31,624 nt of DNA from Chara braunii (GCA_003427395.1 BFEA01000027.1:1340687-1372310), one strand, 5' to 3'. Positions 20,992-30,529 are shown, counted from the first letter of the stretch. Translations and numbers: made by a program. Notes: generated from the letters alone by a model not told the origin.

Positions 20992-21240
20992 GAACAACAA
21001 TTTCATTAAAATGAACATTTTATATTTTTTGAATGAAATTGAAACCCACTCATTTGACTATGAACATGTCACTGTTTTAACTCTTTAGAGTCCCCCTTGG
21101 ATGTACTTGAACTTCAGTTAAGTCCAAATGGTCCCTTATGAGATAATTCTATGATATTTGTTTTGTAAAATAACTTTAAATAAGTAGGTTTTAATTTCGT
21201 TCAAAAATATAAAATGTTCGTTTTGACGAAATCGTTGTTC
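20992..21240. mobile_element. TIR element (GAACAACRATTTC ends)
   Basis: The left arm, GAACAACAATTTCATTAAAA followed by TGAACATTTTATATTTTTTG, is mirrored at the right by AAAATGTTCGTTTTGACGAA and ATCGTTGTTC. Each arm is about 60 bp and the centre has no coding content. A partial third arm lies at 1570-1672. The element ends immediately beside the U6-like sequence. Confidence 0.7.
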
Positions 21241-21242
21241 TT

Positions 21243-21345
21243 ATACTATTTCTTGATTAATGTGGATGATCCTTGCAGAGGGGTTGTGCTAATCTTCTCC
21301 AAAATTTCCATTGTGAGTATGACGGTCTTACTCCCTTGCAACTTC
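21243..21345 (-). pseudogene. U6 snRNA-like pseudogene
   Basis: On the minus strand the order CATACTCACAATGGAA, GGAGAAGATTAGCA, CTGCAAGGATCATCCAC and AATCAAGAAATAGT matches the order of blocks in plant-type U6 (AAAATTGGAA, AGAGAAGATTAGCA, TGCGCAAGGATGACACGC, AAATCGAGAAATGG). U6 is the catalytic snRNA of the spliceosome, transcribed by Pol III. Here the ACAGAGA box is altered, the 5' stem is degraded and there is no terminal T-run, so this is a diverged pseudogene or retrocopy and not a working gene. Identification is by eye from remembered consensus. Confidence 0.75.
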
Positions 21346-21356
21346 GACATTAAAAT

Positions 21357-21500
21357 ACATAAACATAGATATTAATTAATCTAGTGATAACTATCCCACA
21401 TCCATTGCCATGTGTTACGTGCCATTTGAAAATAAAACATAAACATAAATCAAAATATAGTGATAGTTATCCCAAATGCGTGCCATGTGTCATGTGCCGA
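21357..21500 (+). repeat. Diverged tandem duplication (~79-bp period)
   Basis: AAACATA..., AGTGATAACTATCCCA and GCCATGTGTTACGTGCC at the left recur as AAACATA..., AGTGATAGTTATCCCA and GCCATGTGTCATGTGCC at the right. Several substitutions and indels separate the copies. Confidence 0.75.
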
Positions 21501-21561
21501 GGTGGCACAAACAATTATGGGCATTAAGAGACTATGTACGAATTTCATCCTCATCACACAA

Positions 21562-21564
<3 letters not shown>

Positions 21565-21604
<40 letters not shown>

Positions 21605-21820
21605 AACAGATATGTCTCGTTGACTAAGTTGGTTTCTTGTTGGGAATGTTCCATTTAATCTTTAAGGAGTTCGAGTGTGAGTGAGGAAGTATATTCAACC
21701 CCCCCATACCGACCCAAGAGGAATGGAAACGATGCACTTGCCATATCCTTGTCAGAACTGTCCGATGAGCCGGCTTGTCTTTAAGTTTCTCTCTGTGTTT
21801 TTTTTTTTTTTTTTTTTTGC
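21565..21820 (+). mobile_element. Possible SINE between two T-runs
   Basis: After a run of about 36 T, a tRNA-like head is suggested by TTGACTAAGTTGGTTT (A-box-like, about 21618) and AAGGAGTTCGAGTGTG (B-box-like, about 21664). The segment ends in a second T-run at 21799-21818. The minus-strand reading gives A-tails but no tRNA-like head. The assignment is weak because the box spacing and the head differ from the other SINEs here. Confidence 0.35.
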
Positions 21821-22171
21821 AAACCACCTATACCTCCGAGCCTCCTTGTAATGCTTCGCAAGAAGTTATGTGCAGTTGAGCGATCTATTGTACAGATGGA
21901 TATGGCGGTGTTGAAGGTGGTGCATCCTTCTTACCGTTTGCCATGGCGGCAGGCGAGAGGAGGGAAGAGAGGGAAGAGAGAGAGAGAGGGGGATGACAAA
22001 GGGAAGAGAAATTGAAGACGTAGGGATTTTTTTATTTTTTTAATTATTATTTTGTACACAGGGAATTGGTGCAGTGGCATGATCTCCTTGTTCTTTGATG
22101 CTAAGTAGTTGATTGACACTTTGCCTAAAGCTTTTAAAAGAGCTTTATACCCAAAACGCAAAAATTACCAG

Positions 22172-22316
22172 TTGGCGTAGCTCTGTTGGTACACCCAAGA
22201 ACACTTGAAATACAGATATGAGTTTGAGTTCCAATTACGCACCAGATGAGTTAAAAAAACTCTGAATTTACCTCTGGACAGTCTGATCAAATAGATGATA
22301 TCCCGAGGCTAACGAG

Positions 22317-22347
<31 letters not shown>
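22172..22347 (+). mobile_element. tRNA-derived SINE with A-tail
   Basis: An A-box GGCGTAGCTCTGTTGG (22174-22189) is followed by TACACCCAAGAACACTTGAA, a B-box-like GAGTTTGAGTTCC (22220-22232), a tRNA-unrelated body, and a run of 28 A (22320-22347). It is the fullest member of the family also seen at 20702 and 30530. The flanks GCAAAAATTA and GCAAATAAAA are possible imperfect target duplications. It encodes no protein and would depend on an RT supplied in trans. Confidence 0.75.
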
Positions 22348-22351
<4 letters not shown>

Positions 22352-22543
22352 AATAAAAAACAAGAAGGCGGGGAAGGTAGCTATGCTTGCAGGGGTGACC
22401 TGTATAGGCTTAGGAGTAGGGGTAGGTAGATAGTGAAAGGTGAAATTGAGAGAATAATATAGCTTCGTTTTTTTAGTATGATTAAAATTACAAGATAAAA
22501 ACAAATAAAAATAAAGAGGTTACTTCAGCAGAGTTACAACACC

Positions 22544-22682
22544 GAGTTATAATTGCATTATGGGCCAAGATACAATTTGCAATTGCACTTGGGGCACCCT
22601 ACCTAACAAAAAATATGGGTTGTATACATTGTCGGAACTAAGATTGCAAACCGTATCTTGGCCCATACTGCAATTATAACTC
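22544..22682. mobile_element. Hairpin TIR element (GAGTTATAATTGCA)
   Basis: The left arm GAGTTATAATTGCATTATGG plus GCCAAGATAC is mirrored by GTATCTTGGC and CCATACTGCAATTATAACTC. Arms are about 40 bp, with a centre of about 58 bp. Total length about 139 bp, no coding content, typical of a MITE. No clear target duplication. Confidence 0.8.
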
Positions 22683-22763
22683 ATTTTTATGACTCCTGTG
22701 AGTTTCCCTATAAATAAAAAATAAAAAATAAATTAAAAAATAATAAATAAATAAATAAATCAT

Positions 22764-22888
22764 GCTAAATAGTTGAATTCAGAGTCGGTAGTGGTGCCGT
22801 GGTTAGTTGAAAGCGGGAGTTTCTTATACATGTTCCTGCTTGCAATTAAACACAGCATCACTACCGGTTCTGAATTCAACTACTTAGG
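22764..22888. mobile_element. Hairpin TIR element (TAGTTGAATTCAGA)
   Basis: The left arm CTAAATAGTTGAATTCAGAG plus TCGGTAGTGGTGC faces GCATCACTACCGG plus TTCTGAATTCAACTACTTAG. Complementarity continues imperfectly towards the centre (AGTTGAAAGCGGGAG against CTGCTTGCAATTAAA). About 125 bp, non-coding, MITE-like, and lying only about 80 bp from the previous hairpin. Confidence 0.8.
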
Positions 22889-22987
22889 ATTACAAATGAA
22901 CTTCAAACAAGCAATCGACAACAAATAGACAAAGTGTCAAAGCATGTTGTAGATTTCATCAAAGCATCTTCATAAATGAACCAACAC

Positions 22988-23080
22988 ACACGTGTCGTTA
23001 ACAGTGGTCAGGTGAAGCTAAAAACAAAACTAACACATGTTAACACGTGATGTTAACAGTGGTCGTGTGGAGCTAAAAAA
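22988..23080 (+). repeat. Two diverged ~55-bp tandem copies
   Basis: ACACGTG.CGTTAACAGTGGTC followed by an AGCTAAAAA stretch occurs near 22988 and again near 23043. Each copy contains the palindrome CACGTG (an E/G-box core) and GTTAAC. Confidence 0.7.
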
Positions 23081-23539
23081 AAATCAGTGCACCATCCCAT
23101 AGCCGCGTCATAGCCAATCGGCAAAAGAGGATGACCGAAGTACATATCACTCTATTTATCGAAATGTCAACACTCACGCTTCAATGTTCGACCGTCGAGG
23201 CAAACTACACCGCACTCGTTCCACGCGACAGTACTAAGAATTTACTATAATTCTTACTTCTATCGTACAAGTCAAAGCAAAAAACAACAATTCTACTTGG
23301 TGGTCCGCTATTCGGATAAAACTGGTCTAAGAATCCTGTCTAAATGCTCAGTTCCTGAGGTGAATGGTTCAAGTCTTCTTAAGCGTATTCAAAGTTTACA
23401 ACGGGTACCAACCAAGGCCTATTTGTAACGACCGAGATTCGGAGTCAGGCACCGCATACCCACCCAATAAGTAATATTACTGGGTTGTCGTAAAAGGGTT
23501 CACCCTGGTCCCAATGAAACCGGAAACTGGGTACCTCAA

Positions 23540-26157
23540 TTCCTAATAACAAAAAAAACAATAATCCATTCAATAGGAAACACTGGTCTACATGTGAAAA
23601 TCATTGACCAATAGTAAGCAAAACAGTCTCCATATCGGTTTCTTGCCCCGACTAAAATTTCGAAGTCCATTAGCAAACCAATGTGTAAGATAATTCTTCC
23701 TCTGAAAGTTCTCATCTCAACAAGATTAAGGTTTCCAACAAATCCATACTTATGCACGAGTTCTGATCAATGCGATGTAGTGCGCTGATTATCAACGCCA
23801 TTTTCACCTGCTTACAAGTCCAAGAGTCGAAGTCTTGGAAAGTTCGGAGGAGAAGTCCACCCCCTTCCCGCAGTTGTTCCTCATTTTTTAAGGCTAAAAC
23901 TGTGTTAAAAAAAGGAAACTTCTCACTAATTGAAGGTTGACACCCTATAAAACTTCAATTGTGCGTACCCTCATCAGTCTATTTCAGTGTCAACACCTGA
24001 TCGTAGCAGACCCTAAATCATTTCATTAGTTGTTCTGCTCATCTTCTGTCACAAGTCTTCGTCTCATTATATGTGGCAAATACAAAAACGACGTGAACGA
24101 ATCTTAGTCTCGCAAACAAACGTTTCTGACCACCCAAGGAAATGAGAAAATCCTATTCGCTCTTTACACATATTAGGCACGTCAAAGGGGTGCTTGGACT
24201 ATTTCCCATTGGAATACCGATCACTTGTAGGATCCAAATACCACACGCTCTGGTAAAGCATGACTCTAACTCGAAGTTTAAGAAGGAGACAATATACTTG
24301 AACGACAAGAAGGTAAATCCATTTATCTACTGACACTGACTTAACCTAGCTCCCTTACCTCTTTTTTTTATGAACACACCATCGTATCCTTTCTCGAAAA
24401 AACACCAAATAACCCATTTAACTGCGGATCTAATAGTCAAATGCAGAAGTCAGTTAAATATGTCCTTAATATCCAAGGACGCACTAATAATACACACATT
24501 CTGCATGCACTTCCAAAAACGATTGTAAATGCCCTACAACTTCTCTTTCAAAAAGGATATAAACTTCAAGTTGAAATGGTTTGATTCAACCTCATTCAGG
24601 CAAATAATACAACAAACAATTAATACCTTTTGCTACCAGCTTGGATGCTTTGACTGAAGATCCGTTAAACATAGGACAAATAGGACGATACTTCTCTGTG
24701 TCATTGTATTTCGATCATGGTAGTGCATATGCACTCACGATTCCACCTTTGCCATTCCACTTTCCATGTCTAGAACTCTCGTGTGTCTCATACTTAGTCT
24801 TTGCCAGTGTCAGTAGACGCCCTTCCGTGGTTGCACACAGTCTATATCCATCACTCTAAAGAAAGATTTATACCATTCCTCTTCCATACAGTAGTGGACA
24901 GAGAACGAAAGTGTCGCCTGGGTTCCACACGCTTTTAATAAAGCAGTTGTTGATTTTCTTATTTAGCAGAACAAACTCTCCGCTTGTTAGCTTCGAAGTG
25001 TTGCTCCAAGTCTGAAAGGCTTCGGTAAACTCAATCCTAAGTTGGACCTCCCTCCGACTACCTTCGCATCTAGGTAAATTCTTCGCATTTAACACAATCC
25101 TTGGTGCACAGTGGAGCTCGTCGATCCGGAAATATATGTGGTCGTTCCTCTTAGGATAGGGCATTTTAACACAAGGATATTTGGATGCACAAATTGATGC
25201 AAATTGTCAGCGGTTATGGAGAAGGTGACCCACATTAGGGCATTTTTTTCACACAACACGTGCTCTACGCTTTACCATCTCCTTCACTGGAGTCGCAATC
25301 TGCATGCCACCCACCTTTCTTCGCACAATTCTTATAATTTCGCTCTTCCTAATGCGTTCATCATACTACACCTTTACAATGATCTTACTGCTCGCATTCA
25401 CATCAAACTTTTCACGTACTTTCCTGAAAATCATCAGTCTCGCATTGGATCCGCTAAGCTTCGTGGTGAAGGTCTTCACTGCACTATAGTTTCTCACCAA
25501 TTCTTTAAGGCTAATGTTTAGAAGATTTTTTTGCGGGAGTCTGTTCTTAAATAATTTAATCATATCATCGTGAAGTGCTAACGCCGCAGGCAAAGCTTCG
25601 GTAACACGGTGAAGGACAACGGTCACTTTACTTTCAAACAACTTCTTACAACAGCGCAAGGGTTGAGTGCCTTTCCCATGTTTAACCTGAGTTTCCCAAA
25701 CAAACGTCATATGCTCCATCCGCCAACCCACGTATTACCCTCGTTACAATGCAGAACAATCTCCCCTTTTCTTCTAGTCAGTTTACACAATGCTTCCACC
25801 ATCTTAACAATGGCGCTAGCCTGCTCATCTAGGCGAATCCCCATGATCTTCCTGACATCTTTCTTGTACTCTACCTTCCTACAACCAGCATTCCCTCTCC
25901 ATCTCTGTCTTTCCTTACATCCTAGTCTACCCTTGTTGCTCTTCGATACCTTTCTTGTTTTGACTGATTGAATGTTAGGAGCAGGTGACCAATGTCGTAT
26001 CAGCGCGTTCTTACCACCTCTAACTCGGAGCGATCGTTACTAGTGAACAAAGGCAAAGCAATATATTTGTGAGCACTGACTTTGCCCAACCAATTGTACA
26101 AAGTAACAAAGTTGCTAGCGCCGGTAATAACGATATCAAACCAACTCTGATACCAAA
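23540..26157 (-). pseudogene. Decayed reverse-transcriptase gene (retroelement relic)
   Basis: Reading the minus strand from high to low coordinates gives broken open segments. One is at about 26040-25707. The next is at 25731-25366. A third is at about 25195-24868, with KYPCVKMPYPK, NAKNLPRCEG and FVLCP. Then come EKYRPICP (24673-24687), SLDIKDIF (24462-24476, the RT motif A aspartate) and a GIPMG RT motif (24205-24218). A later block reads QVKMALIISALHRIDQ (23761-23810). In-frame stops interrupt it, for example just after DIKDIF and after the GIPMG block, and the expected catalytic aspartate pair after GIPMG reads FVHVV, so it is dead. The motif set resembles RT proteins I recall from Chara braunii, with a Penelope-like flavour; family assignment is uncertain. 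Confidence 0.65.
26145..26155 (-). other. Possible tRNA-Met primer-binding site
   Basis: The minus strand reads TGGTATCAGAG, the usual start of the initiator-tRNA primer-binding site of plant LTR retrotransposons. It lies two bases plus one T downstream of a TTGCA end, as expected after an LTR. It is upstream of, and in the same orientation as, the RT relic. No second LTR copy was found in the window, so this may be coincidental. Confidence 0.3.
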
Positions 26158-26159
26158 TT

Positions 26160-27153
26160 GCAAGGAATATGAGCAAGAGCGATAGACAGAAGTTCAAATT
26201 ACAAAATCACGAAGTAGCCCAGATAGTCATGTACCAAGCAGAGAGCATAATGCACCAAGATACCATCCAAATAAGAGCAATACAATGAACTCGCACGTCA
26301 ATGTTGATGCTCTCTGGCCACACCAACGCTGTATCCAATGTTGCTCATACTGTCCGACGCCCAGAATGCAGCCTACACTACTCAGGTTATCTACACCCAT
26401 CTACGTTTATGCAATTGGATCACATTGAAGTTGAAGACCAATTGTACGTGACGTCATCACCAATGCCAATAGCCAGCATACACCAGGTACGTTCTCTCTC
26501 CTCCCCTCATCACACCTTGTCGCTCCTCTGCATGCGCCTCCTACCCGAAGACCACCATCGCCATCACCTGCTACTGTATGCTCGGCCCGGCCATGGCCGC
26601 CGTGCGCCCGCAGCCACCGCAACGCCCTCTCATTTCTTGCGCCCGTGTGCGGCCTGGCCTGCCTGCCGAGCGCAGCAGCGTGGCCGCATTGCCTGCTCAG
26701 GCCAGAATGCCCCTGCCTGGGCACAACACTTTTCTTTATGGAAAGTGCGGCCCTGTTTCTGGCTGCATGGGCCTGGCTGGGCAGCTTTCCAGTAGCTTCC
26801 AGTCATGCCCCAGTGTGTGTGCCAAGGCCTCCCTTTGCTGCTACGGGCCTGGGCCCTTTGCAGTTGGGCACATCCAGGCTTCCCTCTAGGCTCCAAGTGT
26901 TTGCCACATTCTCATTGGCTTGCGGTAGATGTGTGATGACAACGCTGCATTCTCATTGGGCCGCGGCCTCTGCATGATGTGTCGGGTTCTCACTGCGTGT
27001 GCCCAGGGCGCAACTACTTGAGCATTGGGCTCAACTGTACGTCGCAGCTGCTTCTTCTGGAAAGAGCCAGGAGAGGCTCACGTTGTTCGCAGCCCGTCAG
27101 GGTTGCGTTTTCGCCCCCTGAGACATTTCAACGTCATTGAAATTTCGACGTCG
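26160..27153. other. Intergenic, GC-rich patch, no gene supported
   Basis: Four overlapping frames of 88-164 codons run on both strands at 26301-26977, but none shows a recognisable domain and they are kept open by GC-rich composition. Two ATTGG (inverted CCAAT) words lie in short related segments near 26911 and 26953, both followed by ATG.TGTG-like words. A perfect TGACGTCA palindrome (bZIP/CRE-type core) is at 26449-26456; function unknown. Confidence 0.5.
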
Positions 27154-27433
27154 GTGGTCATCGGGAGGGTGGGCATTTTAGGTTTTGAGGCCTTACAAGG
27201 GCCAGGACCGCGTAGGACCGGTAGCTGCCCGTAGGAGGCCGAGGAGGCCGCGACCTTTTTCGAAATTGAAACGGCGCGGGTCCACTTTTCTCCAATAGCA
27301 GGGCACCTCGAGTAGAACACTTACATGCATTCGAATACAATGTGTACCTTTCTGTTGGGATTCGAAAAGTACTACTTTATTTTGGAGGTCAGCGCCTGCC
27401 CTTGTGCTCCCCGCCACTGACATGCTGCATGCT

Positions 27434-27504
<71 letters not shown>
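27154..27504 (+). repeat. Dispersed repeat ending in (CT)n(CA)n, copy 2
   Basis: GGTCATCGGGAGGGT, GGTCCACTTTTCTCCAATAG and CGCCTGCCCTTGTGCTCCC, then CT and CA runs (27439-27502), parallel copy 1 at 19250-19664. The copies are clearly diverged outside these blocks. The 3' microsatellite structure is retained in both. Confidence 0.78.
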
Positions 27505-27506
<2 letters not shown>

Positions 27507-28160
27507 ATGCACACACATTCTCCTGTCTATTGATGGGGAGCACCACCTGCTGGAAACTGGTTCCAGCATCCCATGAACATAGTGAATAAAGCACCAACCG
27601 GGACCCCACACACACACTCTCTTCGAGTTGTGTATAGCGAACATGACAAAACATACATACAGCATAATCACTGCCTTACCCTTCCTGAAGCACATCAACA
27701 AACAAACTACGGGCTGCGCACCCGTACGGTAAGTCAATTCTGTAACCTACTGGCCTGCCGCAACTGTCTGATACCCCTCTTACGAAAAATGTCAAAAATA
27801 GGCCTCACGTTGGAAGGGACAAACGGGCTTCTGCCAGACTGCTTCACACCGATGCGTGGGGACTGACATTTTTTCAGACTTGGAGAGCGCGGCCGGTCGA
27901 GAGTGTAGTGTGGCGAAAGGCACTCTCGAGCAGAAGCTTTTCCAAACTGGGGAGTGGTGTGGCGAGGTCATTAGGGCGGGCACGTGGCCGCAGGCCAGAA
28001 CATTTGCATGCCCGAGAAGGGCCTACAGCGAGGGCTCATTCCTCGCACATGCATGTTTCAGGTTTTGTTTTTCATTATTTGTTTTTTATCCCTCCCTGTC
28101 CCCTCTTGCTGTCACGCTGTCTTGTGTATGTGGCGGAAATATCGACTGAACGAGTGCGCA
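27505..28160. other. Intergenic, no gene supported
   Basis: Two successive plus-strand frames of 97 codons (27573-27866, 27856-28149) have no recognisable domain. A perfect 9-bp inverted repeat, TCGAGAGTG/CACTCTCGA (27897-27905, 27921-27929), sits within it. Confidence 0.5.
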
Positions 28161-28164
28161 ACCG

Positions 28165-28529
28165 TTCCTCCTCCTCCTCCTCCTCCTCCCCTCCATCCTC
28201 TTCACGAATGATAACCATCGCCATTTATTATTATACATAGCATCGGATCTGCGCATCATCACCATCCCCACCATCGTTATACCACCATCATCATCACAAT
28301 CATCATCTCCACCATTACCAAATCATCATCATCACCGATTCACCGTCATCACCATCACCACCACTTCCAACACCACCATTATCATCATTGTCATCATTAT
28401 CCTAACCATTACCATCCTCATGAAATCATCGTCTAATCATCGTCTAATCATCGTCCAATCATCGTCTAATCATCGTCTAATCATCTTCTAATCATCGCCA
28501 AATCATCATCCCATCAACATGACTTGACG

Positions 28530-28563
<34 letters not shown>
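28165..28563. repeat. CTC and ATC trinucleotide arrays with 11-bp minisatellite
   Basis: A CTC run (about 28168-28190) precedes a long degenerate CAT/ATC region. Within it, TAATCATCGTC is repeated about six times with period 11 (about 28433-28500). A pure ATC run follows at 28530-28562. No gene. Confidence 0.9.
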
Positions 28564-28879
28564 GCGGCGGCATGGTCATCAGAGATGCTCGGAGGCTGCG
28601 TATGTGTACTTGTCCTCAATATCCCGCTTGTGCGTCAATGTGTGAGTGATTACACATTCCGCGCCGGTTCTTCTGATAGTCGGCCTTTGCTATTTTCCTG
28701 CGCTGCAGCACACGGCTTGATCTGGCTGCGTGTTTGATGCGAGCGATCTTGTCCAGCTGAGCTTGTTGAACAGATGGGCTCCCTTAACGACATCAAGAAA
28801 TTGGGGGGACCGGTAGCACAGGTTCATTAGGGCTACTGGTCGTACAGTGTGGAGAACCGAAAGAAACACAAAAATTGAA
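28564..28879. other. Intergenic, nothing recognised
   Basis: Mixed-composition sequence without a convincing frame, repeat or RNA gene. Confidence 0.5.
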
Positions 28880-29275
28880 AATGTGTTGAAATGCCTCTGC
28901 GATTTATTTCGTGGTCTAAGAAATTTTTTTTGTTTTTTTTGAACATTTTTCCTGGAAAGATCACGAGCAAATCTAGGGAACCTCTAATTTTCTGACTCTT
29001 TGACGCATTCTTTGGAGAGCGAAAAATCGCAGAAGTTGGAGTACTTTTCCCGCTAGCCGACAAATGCCACAGTGACAAAACTGCAACATGCACCGAATCG
29101 GCGCGGCCATTGTTTCACGGTCAAAATGATTTTTCAAAATTTTTTTGTGATTTTTCCTGGAAAGATCACGACCTAAACTACCGATGCTCAAATTTTCAGA
29201 ACTTTCTGTGAATTCTTCTGAGCGCGAAAAATCGCCGAAGTTGTCCCGTTGAAATTTTGCGGGACTACCAGTAGG
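28880..29275 (-). repeat. Dispersed ~220-bp repeat, two tandem units, minus strand
   Basis: Read on the minus strand, two units each contain GCGATTTTTCGC.CTC, a TC..AAAGTC/GTTCTGAAAATT-type block and CGTGATCTTTCCAGGAAAAA. The order and words match the plus-strand copies at 4060-4307 and 4598-4870. Tandem organisation in both places suggests the family exists as short arrays. Confidence 0.75.
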
Positions 29276-29394
29276 CCCGCCCTCCCTCGAAACCCGCACG
29301 AGCTCACCAACAGGAGGGCTATTTCCTGGTGGCGGAGGCAGTGGTGGTTTAATACGCTTTTGTACTTTTTTAAAACTTCTTTTTCCCTTTAGCG

Positions 29395-29640
29395 TTGTGC
29401 GTCTACTGACACCAGCAGGATTCGATCTCATGATCTGTGTGTTGTGTACTATAACAACAATTGCAGGTGTTTGTTGTAAGCCAGTACTGACGACGACCTA
29501 TCTGTTGTGTGTGTGTTTTTTTCCCTCAGGAGCAGCAAAATCATCCTTTGGCTGATCGTTAGAACTGCTTCCCTGGAGCCATCCGGACTCGAACTCATGA
29601 TCTGTCTGTGTTTTTTCTCAGGAGCAGCAAAACAATCATT
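29395..29640 (-). repeat. Diverged duplicated units with B-box-like words
   Basis: On the plus strand, GGA.TCGA.CTCATGATCTGT occurs at about 29419 and 29587, and CTCAGGAGCAGCAAAA.CA occurs at about 29525 and 29617. On the minus strand the first reads as a B-box (GAGTTCGAGTCC at 29587-29598). A matching A-box is not clear, so this is described as a duplicated, possibly SINE-related segment. Confidence 0.5.
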
Positions 29641-29654
29641 TTGACGAGTTGCAG

Positions 29655-29862
29655 AGGAGAGGAAGAGGAGAAGGAGGAGGAGGAGGAGGAGAAGGAGGAG
29701 GAGGAGGAGGAGGAGAAGGTGGAATAGGAGGAAGAGGAGGAGGAGGAGAAGGTGGAATAGGAGGAATAGGAGGAGGAGGAGGAGGAGGAGGAGGAGGAGG
29801 AGGAGGAATAGTAGTAGTAGTAGTAGGAGGAGGAGGAGGAGGAGGAGGGGGAGGTGGTATAC
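29655..29862 (+). repeat. (GGA)n-rich array
   Basis: A near-continuous GGA/GAA/AGG trinucleotide array with a short TAG run at about 29810-29824. It ends about 130 bp before the PEN-2 start codon. The Gly/Glu and Ser/Tyr translations on the two strands are artefacts. GGA arrays can form G-quadruplex structures; that is only a possibility here. Confidence 0.95.
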
Positions 29863-29991
29863 ATTCTTCTAAGGACGGGCAGGTTTGCTGAGGCTATACT
29901 GCTTTGTAGAGAGGACTCTTTTGAAATCCACTCACAGTTTTAACGACCAACCCAACTCCTGTGCCGTGCAGTGCTTCCCCTTGCATGCAAT

Positions 29992-30196
29992 ATGGCCATG
30001 ACCCCCGATATTGCTAACGCTTCTTCTCCGTTTCTGACCGTTGATGGAGACGTCGGATTGACGGATGAAGAGGGTCGGAAAGTATCGCGCAACATGTTCT
30101 ATGCTGGATTCCTTGGGCTCCCGTTTCTCTGGCTGGTTAATTGTTACTATTTTTGGCCCGTCCTGCGATACAAGGGAGATTCCATAATCCGTAGAT
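29992..30196 (+). CDS. PEN2: Presenilin enhancer PEN-2, first coding exon (partial)
   Basis: PEN-2 is the smallest gamma-secretase subunit, a membrane protein required for presenilin maturation and intramembrane proteolysis. This exon encodes 68 complete codons plus one base. After a variable N-terminus come TVDGDVGLTDEEGRKVSR (residues 16-33) and a hydrophobic stretch (about 35-58) with the family hallmark LPFLWLVN followed by CYYFWPVLRY, then KGDSIIRR. Plant PEN-2 proteins share the TVDG..GLT.EE and VNC.YFWPVLR signatures. The ATG at 29992 is the first in frame after a stop at 29941; an ATG two codons later is an alternative. The rest, including the second hydrophobic half and C-terminus, was not found in the window and should lie downstream of a long intron. 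A CAG at 29968-29970 could be an acceptor of a 5'UTR intron. Confidence 0.88.
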
Positions 30197-30202
30197 GTGA
30201 GT
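30197..30202 (+). other. 5' splice site of PEN-2 intron
   Basis: GAT/GTGAGT is a strong donor-like sequence at the point where family similarity stops. It gives a phase-1 junction: the T left over after the IIRR codons would be completed by the next exon, compatible with the Tyr found at this position in relatives. Without splicing the frame ends two codons later. Confidence 0.75.
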
Positions 30203-30228
30203 GAGGATTGCGCTTCTTTCACACCGTT

Positions 30229-30440
30229 CTCCCTCCCTCCCTCCCTCCCTCCCTCCCTCCCTCCCTCCTTCCGTCCCTTTCTCCCTTCCCATCTTCTTCC
30301 CTCCTTCCCTCCCTTCCTCTCTCTGCCTCCCTCCTTCCTCCCTCCTTCCCTCCGTTCCTCCCTCCTTCCCTCCGTTCCTCCCTCCTTTCCTCCGTTCCGA
30401 TCTCCTTCCGCCGTTCCTCCCTCCCTTTCTCTCCATCCTT
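30229..30440 (+). repeat. (CCCT/CCTT)n array in the PEN-2 intron
   Basis: A pure CCCT run (about 30229-30267) passes into a degenerate CCCTCCTT/CCGTTCCTCC array. It starts only about 30 bp after the splice donor. Pro/Ser-rich translations and their minus-strand Gly/Glu counterparts are artefacts. Confidence 0.95.
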
Positions 30441-30529
30441 CGACATGGCTGGAGCGAAAAGGACAACAGTGTATCCAGATAGAAGCAGACGACCAGAGAA
30501 GAACAAAAAACGCGAAAGGGAACCCAGCG

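Noticed and set aside
21391-21402. TCCCACATCC, similar to the plant snRNA upstream element
   Set aside because: It is on the plus strand, whereas the U6-like copy is on the minus strand, and it is part of a local tandem duplication.
23340-23385. tRNA-like words (ATGCTCAGTTCC, GGTTCAAGTCTTC)
   Set aside because: The two boxes are too close together for a tRNA or SINE head.
26301-26977. Overlapping frames of 88-164 codons
   Set aside because: GC-rich composition leaves several phases open at once; no recognisable motif and no splice or start context.
28433-28504. Possible CRISPR or telomere-like repeat (TAATCATCGTC)
   Set aside because: An 11-bp contiguous minisatellite inside an ATC-rich tract, not a telomere motif and without spacers.
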